Assembly (NCBI RefSeq): GCF_014202975.1
Contig: NZ_JACHHZ010000001.1
Location: 62,001-126,000, forward strand
Origin: Povalibacter uvarum
GTDB taxonomy: Bacteria > Pseudomonadota > Gammaproteobacteria > Steroidobacterales > Steroidobacteraceae
Reading direction: 5' to 3'
DNA: 64,000 nt
The notes under the pieces are model-generated. The model was not told the DNA's origin and ran no database searches. It saw only the letters and a program-made list of their open reading frames with translations. Shown here in pieces: positions 10,227-19,594 of the stretch. Numbering within the stretch: position 1 is the stretch's first letter; each line of letters opens with the position of its first letter. Position numbers and translations under genes: made by a program.

Positions 10227-10265
10227 CAGTCAGTGTTGACTGTAAATAACAGTCATGATTGACTG
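10227..10265. promoter_or_regulatory. tandem 16-bp palindromes, likely operators of the glycoside locus
   Basis: Two perfect inverted repeats of identical arms stand in the divergent promoter: CAGTCA-GTGT-TGACTG at 10227-10242 and CAGTCA-TGAT-TGACTG at 10250-10265. Centres are 23 bases apart, about two helical turns, so dimers would bind the same face of the DNA. On the minus strand TTTACA and TATTGA with a 16-base gap (10246 to 10219) form a possible promoter for the GH20 gene overlapping the first site. A TetR gene lies inside the rightward operon, which makes it the natural candidate to bind here; that pairing is inference. Confidence 0.65.
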
Positions 10266-10320
10266 TAAATGAATCAGGCGGACCTGCCGACGCAGGCACA
10301 AGTTGAAAAAGGGGGAGTTC

Positions 10321-12603
10321 ATGAGCTGGCGGATTTCTAAGGCTGTACGCGCAGCCCTGTGGGTATCGACGGCGGGGGTTGCCTCATTGGCGGCCGATGT
10401 GCGGGCGCAGCAGGCCGGCGATCCGGCGCAGGAGCAGTTTCGCCTCGAGACGGTCATCGTGACGGCGACACGTCGTGAAGAGGGTCTGCAGGATGTACCG
10501 GTCGCCGTTACGGCTGTCTCCGGCGAAGCGCTGGCGCAATCGAATTTCCGCGAAGTGACTGACCTTCAGTATCTCGCACCGAACGTCACATTCTCCTCGA
10601 CGAATCCGGTGTCGAACGGCGGTGGATACCAGATTCGCGGCGTGGGCACGCAGACGTATGACAGCGGCGTCGAGCAGACCGTCGGCCTGGTGGTCGACGG
10701 AGTCGTCATCGGGACCTCGCGAGATCCGGGTGCCACCGGGTTCAGCGACATCGAGCGCGTAGAGGTGCTGCGCGGGCCGCAAGGCACGCTGTTCGGCAAA
10801 AATTCCTCCGCCGGCGTGATTCAAATCGTGACCAAGGACCCGAAGCTGCGCGATACCTCGGGTGATCTGAGTCTCTCCTACGGCGAACGCGAAGAGCAGA
10901 TCGCACGCGGCAATGTCAACGTGCCGCTGGGTGAGTCTGCGGCGCTGCGCGTCTCCGGTTACTACCAGGCGCAGGACGGCGCGATTCCCTATCTCGTTCG
11001 CGACGGCAATGTGGGCGACCGCGAGAATAGCGGCGTTCGCGCCAAGCTCCTGTGGTGGGCGACGGACCAGTTGTCATTCCTGGTGAGCGCGGAGCATCAG
11101 GATGGATTCGCTCGCGATGCACATACGATCGAGTCGCTGGGAACGAGCGCGCTTTTCAATTCACAGTTCGCCGCGTTTGATGTGCGTCCTGGGCATGGCG
11201 TCTACAAGAGCTATCAAGATGGTGACTGGACCGCGGATACGCGAGTCGACGCGGCCTCGCTCAAGGTCGACTACACCATCGGTAGTCACACACTGACCTC
11301 GATCAGTGCCTACCGCCAGGTGGAGACTCTGCAACTGAGCGATATCGATGCTGCGCCCGTCAACATCTTCAACAACAGCGACGGCGGTGTCGATAACAGC
11401 CAGTTCACGCAGGAGTTGCGTCTTACGTCACCTTCAGGTGAGCGTCTCGAGTACGTGCTCGGCGCCTACTACTTCGAGACGGACAGCAGCGGCTGGGCAG
11501 CGCAGGTCGGGAACTACTACGGGCTGTTCGGCGTGCCGGTGGTTCTGGGAGGCGGACGCCGCGACCAGACTGGAACCAACGAAAGCATTGCAGCTTTCGG
11601 TCATGCGACGTTCGGTCTGACGGATTCGCTGAAACTGATCGCTGGCCTGCGCTACACGCACGATGAGGTGACAGCGAAGATGGTCGTGACGCCGCTGCCG
11701 TTCCCGGCCGCGCCAATCGGCGTGCTTCTTCCCTATGACGGTAAGGTCAAGGACGACAATATTTCCGGGCGCGTGGGTTTGCAGTACGAGCCTGCGACCG
11801 ACGTGATGCTGTACGTGACCTATGCGACCGGCTACAAAGGACCGGCGATCGATGGAACGGGCGGCATTGCGCGCAAGATCGAGCCGGAAACCGTCGACAG
11901 CTACGAAGCCGGCGTGAAGTCGACACTGTTTGACGGACGCATGACGCTGAACGCCGCGCTGTACTGGTCGGATTTCTCGGATTTCCAGGCGCAAGCGCTC
12001 GATCTCAATACGTCTCCGCCGAGCTTCGCTCTCTCGAATGCGGGTTTGATGCGCTCGCGCGGCGTGGAACTGGAGTCGTCGATGCAGGTGACCGCGGGAC
12101 TCGAGCTGAGTCTCGGTGCCACCTACAGCGACGCACAGTTCGAGGAGTATGAGGCGGCCTGCTACGCCGGCCAGCCGGCATCGAGCGTCGTTGGCGTCGG
12201 CTGCTACCTCGATCCCGAGACGGGTCTGCGAGTCGCGAACTACGCGGGCGAGCGCCTGCCGAACGCCCCGGAATGGACCTATCTGATCCGCGGCAACTAC
12301 GAGCGATCCATCGGCGCGAGCTACGCGATCGACGCGAGTCTCAACTGGGCCTGGCGAAGCGAAGCTCAGGCCGTCACAGCCGATCCGAAGGCACGCATCG
12401 AGGACTACGGGATTCTGAATGCGAGTGTGGGCTTCGGCAGGGATGACGGTGCGTGGCGAATCGGAATCTATGCGCGCAACGCGCTCGATGAGCGGTTCTA
12501 CGCGCCGTATGCGTCGGGCACGCTGAATCCCGGTGGCTACTACCGTATCGTCAGTCCCGATGCGTTCCGCACTGTCGGCGTCAACGTGACGGCGAAGTTC
12601 TAG
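10321..12603 (+). CDS. TonB-dependent outer membrane receptor (glycoside locus)
   Basis: A 760-residue receptor. A signal peptide ends near ADVRA-QQ; the plug domain starts with LETVIVTATRREEGLQDVPVAV (TonB box and plug entry) and includes YLAPNVTF, QIRGVGTQT and VEVLRGPQGTLFGKNSSAGVI. The barrel ends with GVNVTAKF, a C-terminal Phe. GGGGGAG four to ten bases before the ATG supports this start over the in-frame TTG at 10303. It leads an operon of GH1, TetR, GH3 and carboxylesterase genes, so the imported molecule is probably a beta-glycoside or acylated glycoside. The tandem palindromes at 10227-10265 lie 55 bases upstream. Confidence 0.9.
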   Translation: MSWRISKAVRAALWVSTAGVASLAADVRAQQAGDPAQEQFRLETVIVTATRREEGLQDVPVAVTAVSGEALAQSNFREVTDLQYLAPNVTFSSTNPVSNGGGYQIRGVGTQTYDSGVEQTVGLVVDGVVIGTSRDPGATGFSDIERVEVLRGPQGTLFGKNSSAGVIQIVTKDPKLRDTSGDLSLSYGEREEQIARGNVNVPLGESAALRVSGYYQAQDGAIPYLVRDGNVGDRENSGVRAKLLWWATDQLSFLVSAEHQDGFARDAHTIESLGTSALFNSQFAAFDVRPGHGVYKSYQDGDWTADTRVDAASLKVDYTIGSHTLTSISAYRQVETLQLSDIDAAPVNIFNNSDGGVDNSQFTQELRLTSPSGERLEYVLGAYYFETDSSGWAAQVGNYYGLFGVPVVLGGGRRDQTGTNESIAAFGHATFGLTDSLKLIAGLRYTHDEVTAKMVVTPLPFPAAPIGVLLPYDGKVKDDNISGRVGLQYEPATDVMLYVTYATGYKGPAIDGTGGIARKIEPETVDSYEAGVKSTLFDGRMTLNAALYWSDFSDFQAQALDLNTSPPSFALSNAGLMRSRGVELESSMQVTAGLELSLGATYSDAQFEEYEAACYAGQPASSVVGVGCYLDPETGLRVANYAGERLPNAPEWTYLIRGNYERSIGASYAIDASLNWAWRSEAQAVTADPKARIEDYGILNASVGFGRDDGAWRIGIYARNALDERFYAPYASGTLNPGGYYRIVSPDAFRTVGVNVTAKF

Positions 12604-12612
12604 GCCGCCGCG

Positions 12613-13941
12613 ATGACCACGACTTTGAACCGGCGTTCGGCCCTGCTCCTGGTCGGCAGCTCACTGCTGGCCGGCGGAGCAGCGGCCGCGAGCGCAAACA
12701 CGAGCACAGCGCGCAAAGCGAGGGTGCCGGGCTTCCTGTGGGGCAGTGCGGGAGCGGCCTATCAGATCGAAGGCGGTAACTACGCGAGCGATCTGTGGGT
12801 GATGGAGCACACGAAGCCATCGATCTTCAAGGACCCCTCCGGCGACGCCGCCGACGCCTATCACCGCGTCAATGAGGACATCGCGTTGGCAGCGTCCCTG
12901 GGATTCAACACCCATCGATTCTCCATCGAGTGGTCGCGCATCGAGCCGGAGCGCGGCCAGATCTCCGGCGCGGCGATTGCCTACTACCGGCGCGTGCTCG
13001 AGACGATTCGCGGTCATGGACTGACAGCGTTCGTGACCTTCAATCATTTCACGGCGCCGCGCTGGTTCGCTGCGGCCGGGGGATTCGAGACGCGGGAAGG
13101 CATCGAACCCTTCGTGCGCTATTGTCGGCTGATCGCCGAACGGCTGGGTGATCTGATCGATATCGCTGCGACATTCAATGAACCCAATCTCGGTGCGCTC
13201 GTCAGCTGGTCGCCGGCGATTCGGCCTCTGCGGCCTCATATCCTGGCGGCTCGTGAGCTGGCTCGCGCATCGATCGGAGCGGCCCACTGGAGCCCGCCGA
13301 TGCTCGGTGACTTCCGCATTCAACAGCCGATCATGGTGGAGGCGCACGATAGGGCGTACGAGGCGATCAAGGGAGCTTCCGGGAGTCGTTTCCCCGTCGG
13401 GGTCACGCTGGCGCTGAACGATGAGCGCGGCGACCCCGACGCCGTGCAACTCAAACAGGCGCAAGTCTGGAAGCCATGGCTCGACGCGCAGGGCGATTTC
13501 GTGGGCGTTCAGAACTACACGTACAGCGTCGTCGAAGGCGACTCGGACCTGCCGCCACCGGCCGGTGTCGAGCTGACGCAGATGGGATACCCCTTTGCGC
13601 CGGAATCACTGGAAGGCGTCATTCGTGCCGTGGCACGGCTGTCCAAGCGACCGATCTACGTCACCGAGAATGGCGTGGCGACCGAGGATGACTCGCGGCG
13701 CATTGCGTTCATCGACAGGGCAGTAGCGGGCGTCGCCGCTTGCGTGGATGACGGCATCGATATTCGGGGCTACATTCACTGGTCGTTGCTGGACAACTGG
13801 GAGTGGGTCTCCGGCTTCGGTCCGAAATTCGGACTGGTGTCGGTCGACCGTTCGAGCTTCGTGCGCACACCCAAGCCCAGCGCCCACCATCTCGGCCGCA
13901 TCGCACGGGCCGAATTGCCAGCGAGATCGAAAGCAAGGTGA
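12613..13941 (+). CDS. GH1 beta-glycosidase with Tat-type signal
   Basis: The 442-residue protein has a twin-arginine-like leader (NRRSALLLVG, cleavage near ASA) and a GH1 barrel. The acid/base Glu190 lies in TFNEPN and the nucleophile Glu352 in YVTENG; FLWGSAGAAYQIEG and HWSLLDNWEW are further GH1 marks. It hydrolyses beta-glucosides or related beta-glycosides, retaining configuration. Export through Tat suggests a periplasmic place of action, after uptake by the receptor encoded 9 bases upstream. The end overlaps the TetR start (GTGA at 13938-13941), indicating coupled translation. Confidence 0.9.
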   Translation: MTTTLNRRSALLLVGSSLLAGGAAAASANTSTARKARVPGFLWGSAGAAYQIEGGNYASDLWVMEHTKPSIFKDPSGDAADAYHRVNEDIALAASLGFNTHRFSIEWSRIEPERGQISGAAIAYYRRVLETIRGHGLTAFVTFNHFTAPRWFAAAGGFETREGIEPFVRYCRLIAERLGDLIDIAATFNEPNLGALVSWSPAIRPLRPHILAARELARASIGAAHWSPPMLGDFRIQQPIMVEAHDRAYEAIKGASGSRFPVGVTLALNDERGDPDAVQLKQAQVWKPWLDAQGDFVGVQNYTYSVVEGDSDLPPPAGVELTQMGYPFAPESLEGVIRAVARLSKRPIYVTENGVATEDDSRRIAFIDRAVAGVAACVDDGIDIRGYIHWSLLDNWEWVSGFGPKFGLVSVDRSSFVRTPKPSAHHLGRIARAELPARSKAR

Positions 13942-14603
13942 AACGCTCGAAATCGGCTCCGCGGCGGACCCAGGAAGATCGCAGTGCTGCCACGCGCGCG
14001 CGACTCCTGGAAGCGGCTGTTCGTTCGCTCTACACCCGCGGCTACGCAGCGACGACGACCATGGTCGTTTGCGAAGAGTCCGGCGTGAGTCGCGGTGCGA
14101 TGTTGCATCAGTTCCCGAGCAAGGTCGATTTGATGCTGCATGTGGTCAAGGCCGTGTACGAAGAAGAAGTGGCCCTCTATCAGAAGGCGCTGGAGCCGAT
14201 CGAGGACCCGCGCGAGCGCATGCTCGCGTTCCCGGAAGTGGCGTGGCAGGTGCTGAGCAGGCCGGCAGGTGTGGCCGTGCTCGAGATCATGCAGGGGTCG
14301 CGCAGCGATCCGGAACTGTCCGCTCGATTGAAGCCGCTGCAGCGGGAGATCGAACAGGACTCCTTCAGGCAAGCCGGTGCGATCATCGGTCATGTCGGAG
14401 GCCGCGCCTCGTCCACGGCAACGCGATTGTTCGTCTGGGCGCTGCGCGGACTGTCTGTTGCGCGAGTGCTGACCGACGAGCCGGGTGATATCGACAGGTC
14501 GGTGAAATTGCTGCGCGACCTCCTCGCTGCGGCAACCGAGAACGATGTCCTAAAGGTGCCGGCAGCCGCCGGCCGGCCGAGAAAGAAGAAGAGCGTCAAG
14601 TAG
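13938..14603 (+). CDS. TetR/AcrR-family regulator of the glycoside operon
   Basis: A 221-residue protein with a Lys/Arg-rich N-terminus and a TetR helix-turn-helix: RARLLEAAVRSLYTRGYAATTTMVVCEESGVSRGAMLHQFPSK. The C-terminal half is a ligand-binding helical domain; it ends in GRPRKKKSVK. The GTG start overlaps the GH1 stop by four bases, so it is made together with the enzymes it probably regulates. Repression at the palindromes of 10227-10265, relieved by a glycoside or aglycone, is the simplest model; the ligand is unknown. Confidence 0.85.
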   Translation: MKRSKSAPRRTQEDRSAATRARLLEAAVRSLYTRGYAATTTMVVCEESGVSRGAMLHQFPSKVDLMLHVVKAVYEEEVALYQKALEPIEDPRERMLAFPEVAWQVLSRPAGVAVLEIMQGSRSDPELSARLKPLQREIEQDSFRQAGAIIGHVGGRASSTATRLFVWALRGLSVARVLTDEPGDIDRSVKLLRDLLAAATENDVLKVPAAAGRPRKKKSVK

Positions 14604-14607
14604 CACG

Positions 14608-16863
14608 ATGGAATTCAAATCGATTGCGGGTGCGCTGCTCATGAGCGGCGCGCTGATGACAGAGTCGCTTGCCGATAACGCGCAGCCGGCGCGGGGTTGG
14701 GAGGATCGCACACGGTCAGCGGACGAACGTGCGCGTCTGTTGGTCGATGCGCTGTCGCTGGACGAACAGATCTCGCTGTTGCGTACGCAGTCGGGCTTTG
14801 GTTTGCTGTCGCTGGGGATCCCACTGCCGCCAACTGTCCCGGAGTCGATGCGCAAGCACACTCCGGAAGGCGCACTGGGCTCGGCCGGGTTTGTGCCCGC
14901 GATTGCGCGTGTCGGCATGCCGGCACAGCAGATGTCGGACGCGAGTCTTGGCGTCGCGAATCTTGGCGGTTTCGTGCGACGGGGCGATGAAGCGACCTCG
15001 CTGCCGGCGAGTCTCGCGCTGGCCGCCACCTTTGACCCGGCACTTGCCCACGAAGCTGGCGCCATGGTCGGTTCCGAAGCTCATGCAAAAGGCTTCAATA
15101 TCCAGCTCGCCGGCGGCGTGAATCTGACTCGCGAGCCGCGCAACGGCCGCAACTTCGAGTACGCCGGCGAAGATCCCTTGCTGTCGGGGATCATGATCGG
15201 CGAGCAGATCGCAGGTATTCAGAGCCGGCACGTTGTCTCCACCACGAAGCATTTCGCGCTCAACAGTCAGGAAACCGGTCGATTCGTTCATGACGCGCGC
15301 ATCGACGAGGCCGCGTTGCGTGAGTCAGACCTGCTGGCTTTCGAGATTGCGATCGACAGGGGCCAGCCCGGTTCCGTCATGTGCGCGTACAACCGCATCA
15401 ACGGGGGTTATGCGTGCGAGAACACCTTCCTGCTCCACACCGTATTGAAAGGGGAATGGCGTTACCCGGGCTGGGTCATGTCGGATTGGGGTGCGGTACA
15501 CGGGCTGAAGTCCTCCATCGATGCGGGACTCGACCAGGAGTCCCCGCAGGACGCATCGCACTTCGCGGGCTTGAAGGAAGCAGTGCTCAAAGGAGATGTC
15601 TCCGGCGCACGCGTGGCCGAGGCGGCGAGGCGCATTGCGAGAAGTCTCTTTGCGGTCGGGGTCATCGATCACCCTGCGCGGCCGGGTGGTGCGATCGATC
15701 GTGACGCGCACGGTGACGTTGCCGAGCGGGTAGCGCTGGCCGGCATGGTGCTTCTGACGAACGATGGCGTGCTGCCGCTTTCGAAAAAGATTCGCCGTAT
15801 AGCAGTCATCGGCGGCTTCGCTGATCGCGGTGTGCTCTCGGGCGGCGGCTCATCGCAGGTCATGCCCTATGGCGGGCACTTTCTCGACACGCGTGGCCGC
15901 GAGGGGATCGCTGCCATCTTTTCTCCGGTGTACGGCCTGTCTTCACCATTGCAGGCGCTGCGCGCGTTGCTACCGGCGGCCCAGATCGAGTTCGACGACG
16001 GCGCCGACGCTGCGAAGGCAGCGGCGCTCGCACGATCCGTTGATGTTGCGATCGTGTTCGCAACTCGTGCGGAGGAGGAGGGTTCGGACTCGCCGGACTT
16101 TCAGTTGCCCTTCGATCAGGACGCGCTGATCGATGCAGTCGCCTCGTCCCAGCCTCGTAGTGTGGTCGTGCTCGAGACCGGCAATCCCATCGCCATGCCC
16201 TGGCTGTCGAAGGCCGGTGCGGTGGTGCAGGCGTGGTATCCGGGCCAGCGCGGCGGCGAAGCGATCGCGAAGATTCTTGCCGGTGCCGAGTCGCCGTCGG
16301 GCCGGTTGCCGATGACCTTTCCGCGCGCTGCGAAGCAACTGCCAAGGCCGGTAATTGCCGGCATCGAGCGCGCCCGGCGGACTCCCTTCGGGCTCGGCGC
16401 GCCGGTCGAGCCGTTCGCGATCGACTTTCAAGAAGGCAGCGATGTCGGCTATCGCTGGTTCGAACGTCAGGGCGAGCAGCCGCTCTTCGCATTCGGTCAT
16501 GGCCTGACGTATACGACGTTCGCGTACCGCGACCTGCGCATAGAAGATGGGGACAAGCCTCGGGTGACTTTCGTGCTGACGAACTCCGGGTCGCGTGCCG
16601 GCACGGAGACGGCTCAGCTCTATGCAGCGCCGCCGGGACGAACGCATCGCCTCGCCGGATGGGCTCGAGTGACTTTGCAACCCGGCGAATCGCGCTCGAT
16701 CACGATCGACGCGGACCCGCGCCTGCTCGCTTCGTATGACAAGAAGACCGGCTGGCAGAGAGTTGCGGGAACGTATTCGATGTATGTCGGCCCCGCGGCG
16801 GGAATGCGCACGCTGCAGTCGAAGATCACCCTGAAATCTGCTGAGGCCGCTCGCGGCTCATGA
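14608..16863 (+). CDS. GH3 beta-glycosidase
   Basis: A 751-residue exported protein with a signal peptide (cleavage around SLADN), a GH3 barrel and a C-terminal fibronectin-III-like domain. KHFALNSQE and the nucleophile Asp293 in WVMSDWGAVH mark the catalytic part; the second domain has GGGSSQVMP and ETGNPIAMPW; the FnIII part starts near GLTYTTFAYRDL. It removes beta-linked glucose or similar sugars. With the GH1 gene it gives two beta-glycosidases in one operon, and it overlaps the esterase start by four bases (ATGA). Confidence 0.9.
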   Translation: MEFKSIAGALLMSGALMTESLADNAQPARGWEDRTRSADERARLLVDALSLDEQISLLRTQSGFGLLSLGIPLPPTVPESMRKHTPEGALGSAGFVPAIARVGMPAQQMSDASLGVANLGGFVRRGDEATSLPASLALAATFDPALAHEAGAMVGSEAHAKGFNIQLAGGVNLTREPRNGRNFEYAGEDPLLSGIMIGEQIAGIQSRHVVSTTKHFALNSQETGRFVHDARIDEAALRESDLLAFEIAIDRGQPGSVMCAYNRINGGYACENTFLLHTVLKGEWRYPGWVMSDWGAVHGLKSSIDAGLDQESPQDASHFAGLKEAVLKGDVSGARVAEAARRIARSLFAVGVIDHPARPGGAIDRDAHGDVAERVALAGMVLLTNDGVLPLSKKIRRIAVIGGFADRGVLSGGGSSQVMPYGGHFLDTRGREGIAAIFSPVYGLSSPLQALRALLPAAQIEFDDGADAAKAAALARSVDVAIVFATRAEEEGSDSPDFQLPFDQDALIDAVASSQPRSVVVLETGNPIAMPWLSKAGAVVQAWYPGQRGGEAIAKILAGAESPSGRLPMTFPRAAKQLPRPVIAGIERARRTPFGLGAPVEPFAIDFQEGSDVGYRWFERQGEQPLFAFGHGLTYTTFAYRDLRIEDGDKPRVTFVLTNSGSRAGTETAQLYAAPPGRTHRLAGWARVTLQPGESRSITIDADPRLLASYDKKTGWQRVAGTYSMYVGPAAGMRTLQSKITLKSAEAARGS

Positions 16864-18431
16864 TGTTGCGCGTTGCCTTGATCCTGGCGGCGTCGACTCT
16901 GCCGACGTTCGCTCAGGCGGACGAGACTCCCACCCGCGTTCGAACGGAAAGCGGCAGCGTTGCAGGCGTGCAGGAGGGGGCACTCGTAGTTTTTCGAGGC
17001 ATTCCCTACGCGAAGGCGCCGGTCGGCGATCTGCGCTGGCGCGCGCCGAAGCACGTCGAGCGGTGGAAGGGCGTTCGGACCGTGGACAAGCTGAGTCCGG
17101 ACTGCATGCAGGGGGCATTCGGTGTCGTGCCTCCCGGCGGCCGGCATCCCGTGGCCGAAGATTGCTTGTATCTCAACGTGTGGCGGCCGGCGAGGGCTGC
17201 GCGCAAGCTGCCCGTGATGGTCTGGATCCATGGCGGTGGTTTCGTGAACGGCGGCTCCTCTTCTGCCGACTCCACCGGAGAAGGAATCGCGGCCCGGGGC
17301 GTCCTCTTCGTCAGCTTCAACTATCGGCTCGGGCGCTTCGGTTTCTTCGGATTCCCCGCACTGAACGATGAACAGTCCGCCGGGGGCAGGGGCAACTATG
17401 GGCTGATGGACCAGATCGCCGCGTTGCAGTGGGTTCGCCGAAACATCGAAGCATTCGGCGGCGACGCGGACAATGTGACGGTCGTCGGCGAGTCAGCCGG
17501 CGGGATCTCGATCAACATGCTGCTGACCTCACCGTCGACCAGCGGCCTGTTCGATCGGGCAATCATCCAGTCGGGCGGCGGCAGAGACCTCGTGCGTCGA
17601 CGGACGCTGACCGATGATCTGCCGGGAGCGCTCAGTGCAACGACACTCGGCTCCCTGTTTGCGCGCAGCAAGGGAATCGAAGGGACGGATGCGGCTGCGC
17701 TTTCGCGCTTGCGCGCGTTGAGCGCAGAGGAAATCACTTCGGGCCTGAACATGGTGAGTTTGCTGCTGCCCGAGCGAGCACTGTTCAGCGGTCCCGTGAT
17801 CGATGGTCGGTTGTTCACCGAAACGCCTGAGGCCGCGTATGCGGCGGGACGACAGCATCCGATGCCCGTCATCATCGGGACGACCAGCTCCGATCTCAGT
17901 CTCCACACGGCAAAAAGTATCGACGAAGCCTTCGCTGCGTTCGGATCGAGTGCTGCCCTCGCAAAGGAACTGTACGACCCGCAGAAGTCTGGTGAGCTGA
18001 AGCGCATCAACAACGCCATCGGTGCGGACCGCGCCATGGTTGAGCCCGCGCGCTTCATCGCTCGTTCGATGGTCCGCTTGCGGCAACCGGTCTACAGCTA
18101 TCGGTTTTCCTACGTGCTCGATGCCAAGCGCGCGGCCTCTCCTTACGGGGCGCAGCATGCCAGTGACGTTCCATTCGCATTCGATCGGTTGAACGCGGTT
18201 CATGGAGCCGGGGTCAGCACAGGCGATTCCGCGATGGCTGCGGCGATGAGCGACTACTGGGTGGCCTTCGGGAAGGCAGGCGATCCGAATGCGGGGGGGC
18301 GGACCTCCTGGCCTAGATACGGCGAGGACGAGCAGATCCTCGAGTTTGCGGCGGACGGTTTCGTCAGGGCCCGTGCGGATCCATGGCGAAGGCGCCTGGA
18401 CCTGGTGGAGGCATTGCAGAACGATCGATGA
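16860..18431 (+). CDS. type-B carboxylesterase, secreted
   Basis: The 523-residue protein starts with a signal peptide (cleavage near TFAQA-DE) and is a carboxylesterase/lipase family type B enzyme. FRGIPYAKAPVGDLRW, EDCLYLNVWRP, the oxyanion loop HGGGFVNG, the nucleophile Ser212 in VGESAGG and the His of GAQHASDVPF are visible. It would hydrolyse carboxylic esters, perhaps acyl groups on the glycoside taken up by this locus. It is the last gene of the operon and overlaps the GH3 stop. No terminator with a T-run is seen after it. Confidence 0.88.
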   Translation: MMLRVALILAASTLPTFAQADETPTRVRTESGSVAGVQEGALVVFRGIPYAKAPVGDLRWRAPKHVERWKGVRTVDKLSPDCMQGAFGVVPPGGRHPVAEDCLYLNVWRPARAARKLPVMVWIHGGGFVNGGSSSADSTGEGIAARGVLFVSFNYRLGRFGFFGFPALNDEQSAGGRGNYGLMDQIAALQWVRRNIEAFGGDADNVTVVGESAGGISINMLLTSPSTSGLFDRAIIQSGGGRDLVRRRTLTDDLPGALSATTLGSLFARSKGIEGTDAAALSRLRALSAEEITSGLNMVSLLLPERALFSGPVIDGRLFTETPEAAYAAGRQHPMPVIIGTTSSDLSLHTAKSIDEAFAAFGSSAALAKELYDPQKSGELKRINNAIGADRAMVEPARFIARSMVRLRQPVYSYRFSYVLDAKRAASPYGAQHASDVPFAFDRLNAVHGAGVSTGDSAMAAAMSDYWVAFGKAGDPNAGGRTSWPRYGEDEQILEFAADGFVRARADPWRRRLDLVEALQNDR

Positions 18432-18559
18432 GTCCGCAACCTCTGCGGTGTCGGCTTTCTTGACGCCCCGCCTTTGCGCGGCAGCGCAATGTTGCACGTT
18501 CCGGAATGGCGGCCATAATGCCCGGCCACAGCGGGCAGCGGGGAGCCGTCGGAGCGAAG

Positions 18560-19594
18560 ATGAGGTATTACGAGACCCGGGAGCAGAGCGCGGAGTTGCT
18601 GCGCCTGACGCTTCCCTTGATGTCGCAGCAGGCCGCGGCGTTCCATCCCCAAAGCTACACGATCTGGTACGAGCACTCGGCCGGCATCAATCCCCGCCTG
18701 ACCAATGTGCTCGAGCAGCGGCTGTCCCAGAATACGCCGCTCAACGATGAAGAAGTCTGGCGCCTCTACGTCAATTTCGTCGTGGCCCGGGATGCGGAAT
18801 CGATGGAGAGGATTCAGCAGCGGCTGAAAGCGCTCCTCGACGATACGTCCACGAGCGCTACGAACGCCGGTATCGAAGCGTCGCAGTTCAGTCAGACCCT
18901 GACGATCCACAAGAACCAGTTGATGCAGCCTTTGCCGCTCGAACATCTGCCGACGGTCGTGACGGAGCTCCTGGCGGATACCGAACGGATGCGACGGGTG
19001 ACCGAGGAGCTCGTGGAGCAGCTCGATCGCCACAAGAATGAGGTTCAGGAGCTGACGGAACAGCTGGAGCGGGCGGAGCACCAGGCCAAGCTCGATCCGC
19101 TGACGGGCATTTTCAATCGCCGTGGTTTCGAACAGCAACTGCAGGCGCCGGAGTCCAGTGGCGGCGGATTGCGTCGCGGTGTCGTGCTGGTTGCGGACCT
19201 CGATCATTTCAAGCAGATCAACGACAACTACGGCCACGTCCTCGGTGACAAGGTCATCCGTACGGTCGCGCAGATCATCCGGGGGAACATCAAGGGACGC
19301 GACGTTGCGGCACGCATCGGCGGGGAGGAGTTTGCGATCTTCCTTCCGGAAACGTCGGTGAAAGGCGCAACGGCCCTGGCGGAACAGATCCGGGCCACCA
19401 TGGCGGGATGCCGGATTCGCCGCTCCGGCCTCGAACAGCCGATCGCGCAAGTCACTCTGTCAGTGGGGATCGCGGAAGCGGGCGAATCCGACACGCTGGA
19501 ATCCGTGCTCGATCGCGCCGATCGCGCTCTGTACGAGGCGAAGCGCAATGGCCGAAATCGGGTGTGGGTCGACTCAGCATCGAGCGGCGCTTGA
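18560..19594 (+). CDS. diguanylate cyclase (GGEEF) with N-terminal helical region
   Basis: A soluble 344-residue protein with a helical N-terminal region (residues 1-180, ending in a coiled coil VEQLDRHKNEVQELTEQLERA) followed by a GGDEF domain: LDPLTGIFNRRGF, DLDHFKQINDNYGH, RIGGEEFAIF and SVGIAEA. The active signature is intact, so it should make cyclic di-GMP. The RxxD inhibitory site is absent (KGRD precedes AARIGGEEF). GGAGCGAAG directly before the ATG chose this start over an ATG at 18506. The 3' end overlaps the convergent gene by 21 bases. Confidence 0.88.
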   Translation: MRYYETREQSAELLRLTLPLMSQQAAAFHPQSYTIWYEHSAGINPRLTNVLEQRLSQNTPLNDEEVWRLYVNFVVARDAESMERIQQRLKALLDDTSTSATNAGIEASQFSQTLTIHKNQLMQPLPLEHLPTVVTELLADTERMRRVTEELVEQLDRHKNEVQELTEQLERAEHQAKLDPLTGIFNRRGFEQQLQAPESSGGGLRRGVVLVADLDHFKQINDNYGHVLGDKVIRTVAQIIRGNIKGRDVAARIGGEEFAIFLPETSVKGATALAEQIRATMAGCRIRRSGLEQPIAQVTLSVGIAEAGESDTLESVLDRADRALYEAKRNGRNRVWVDSASSGA

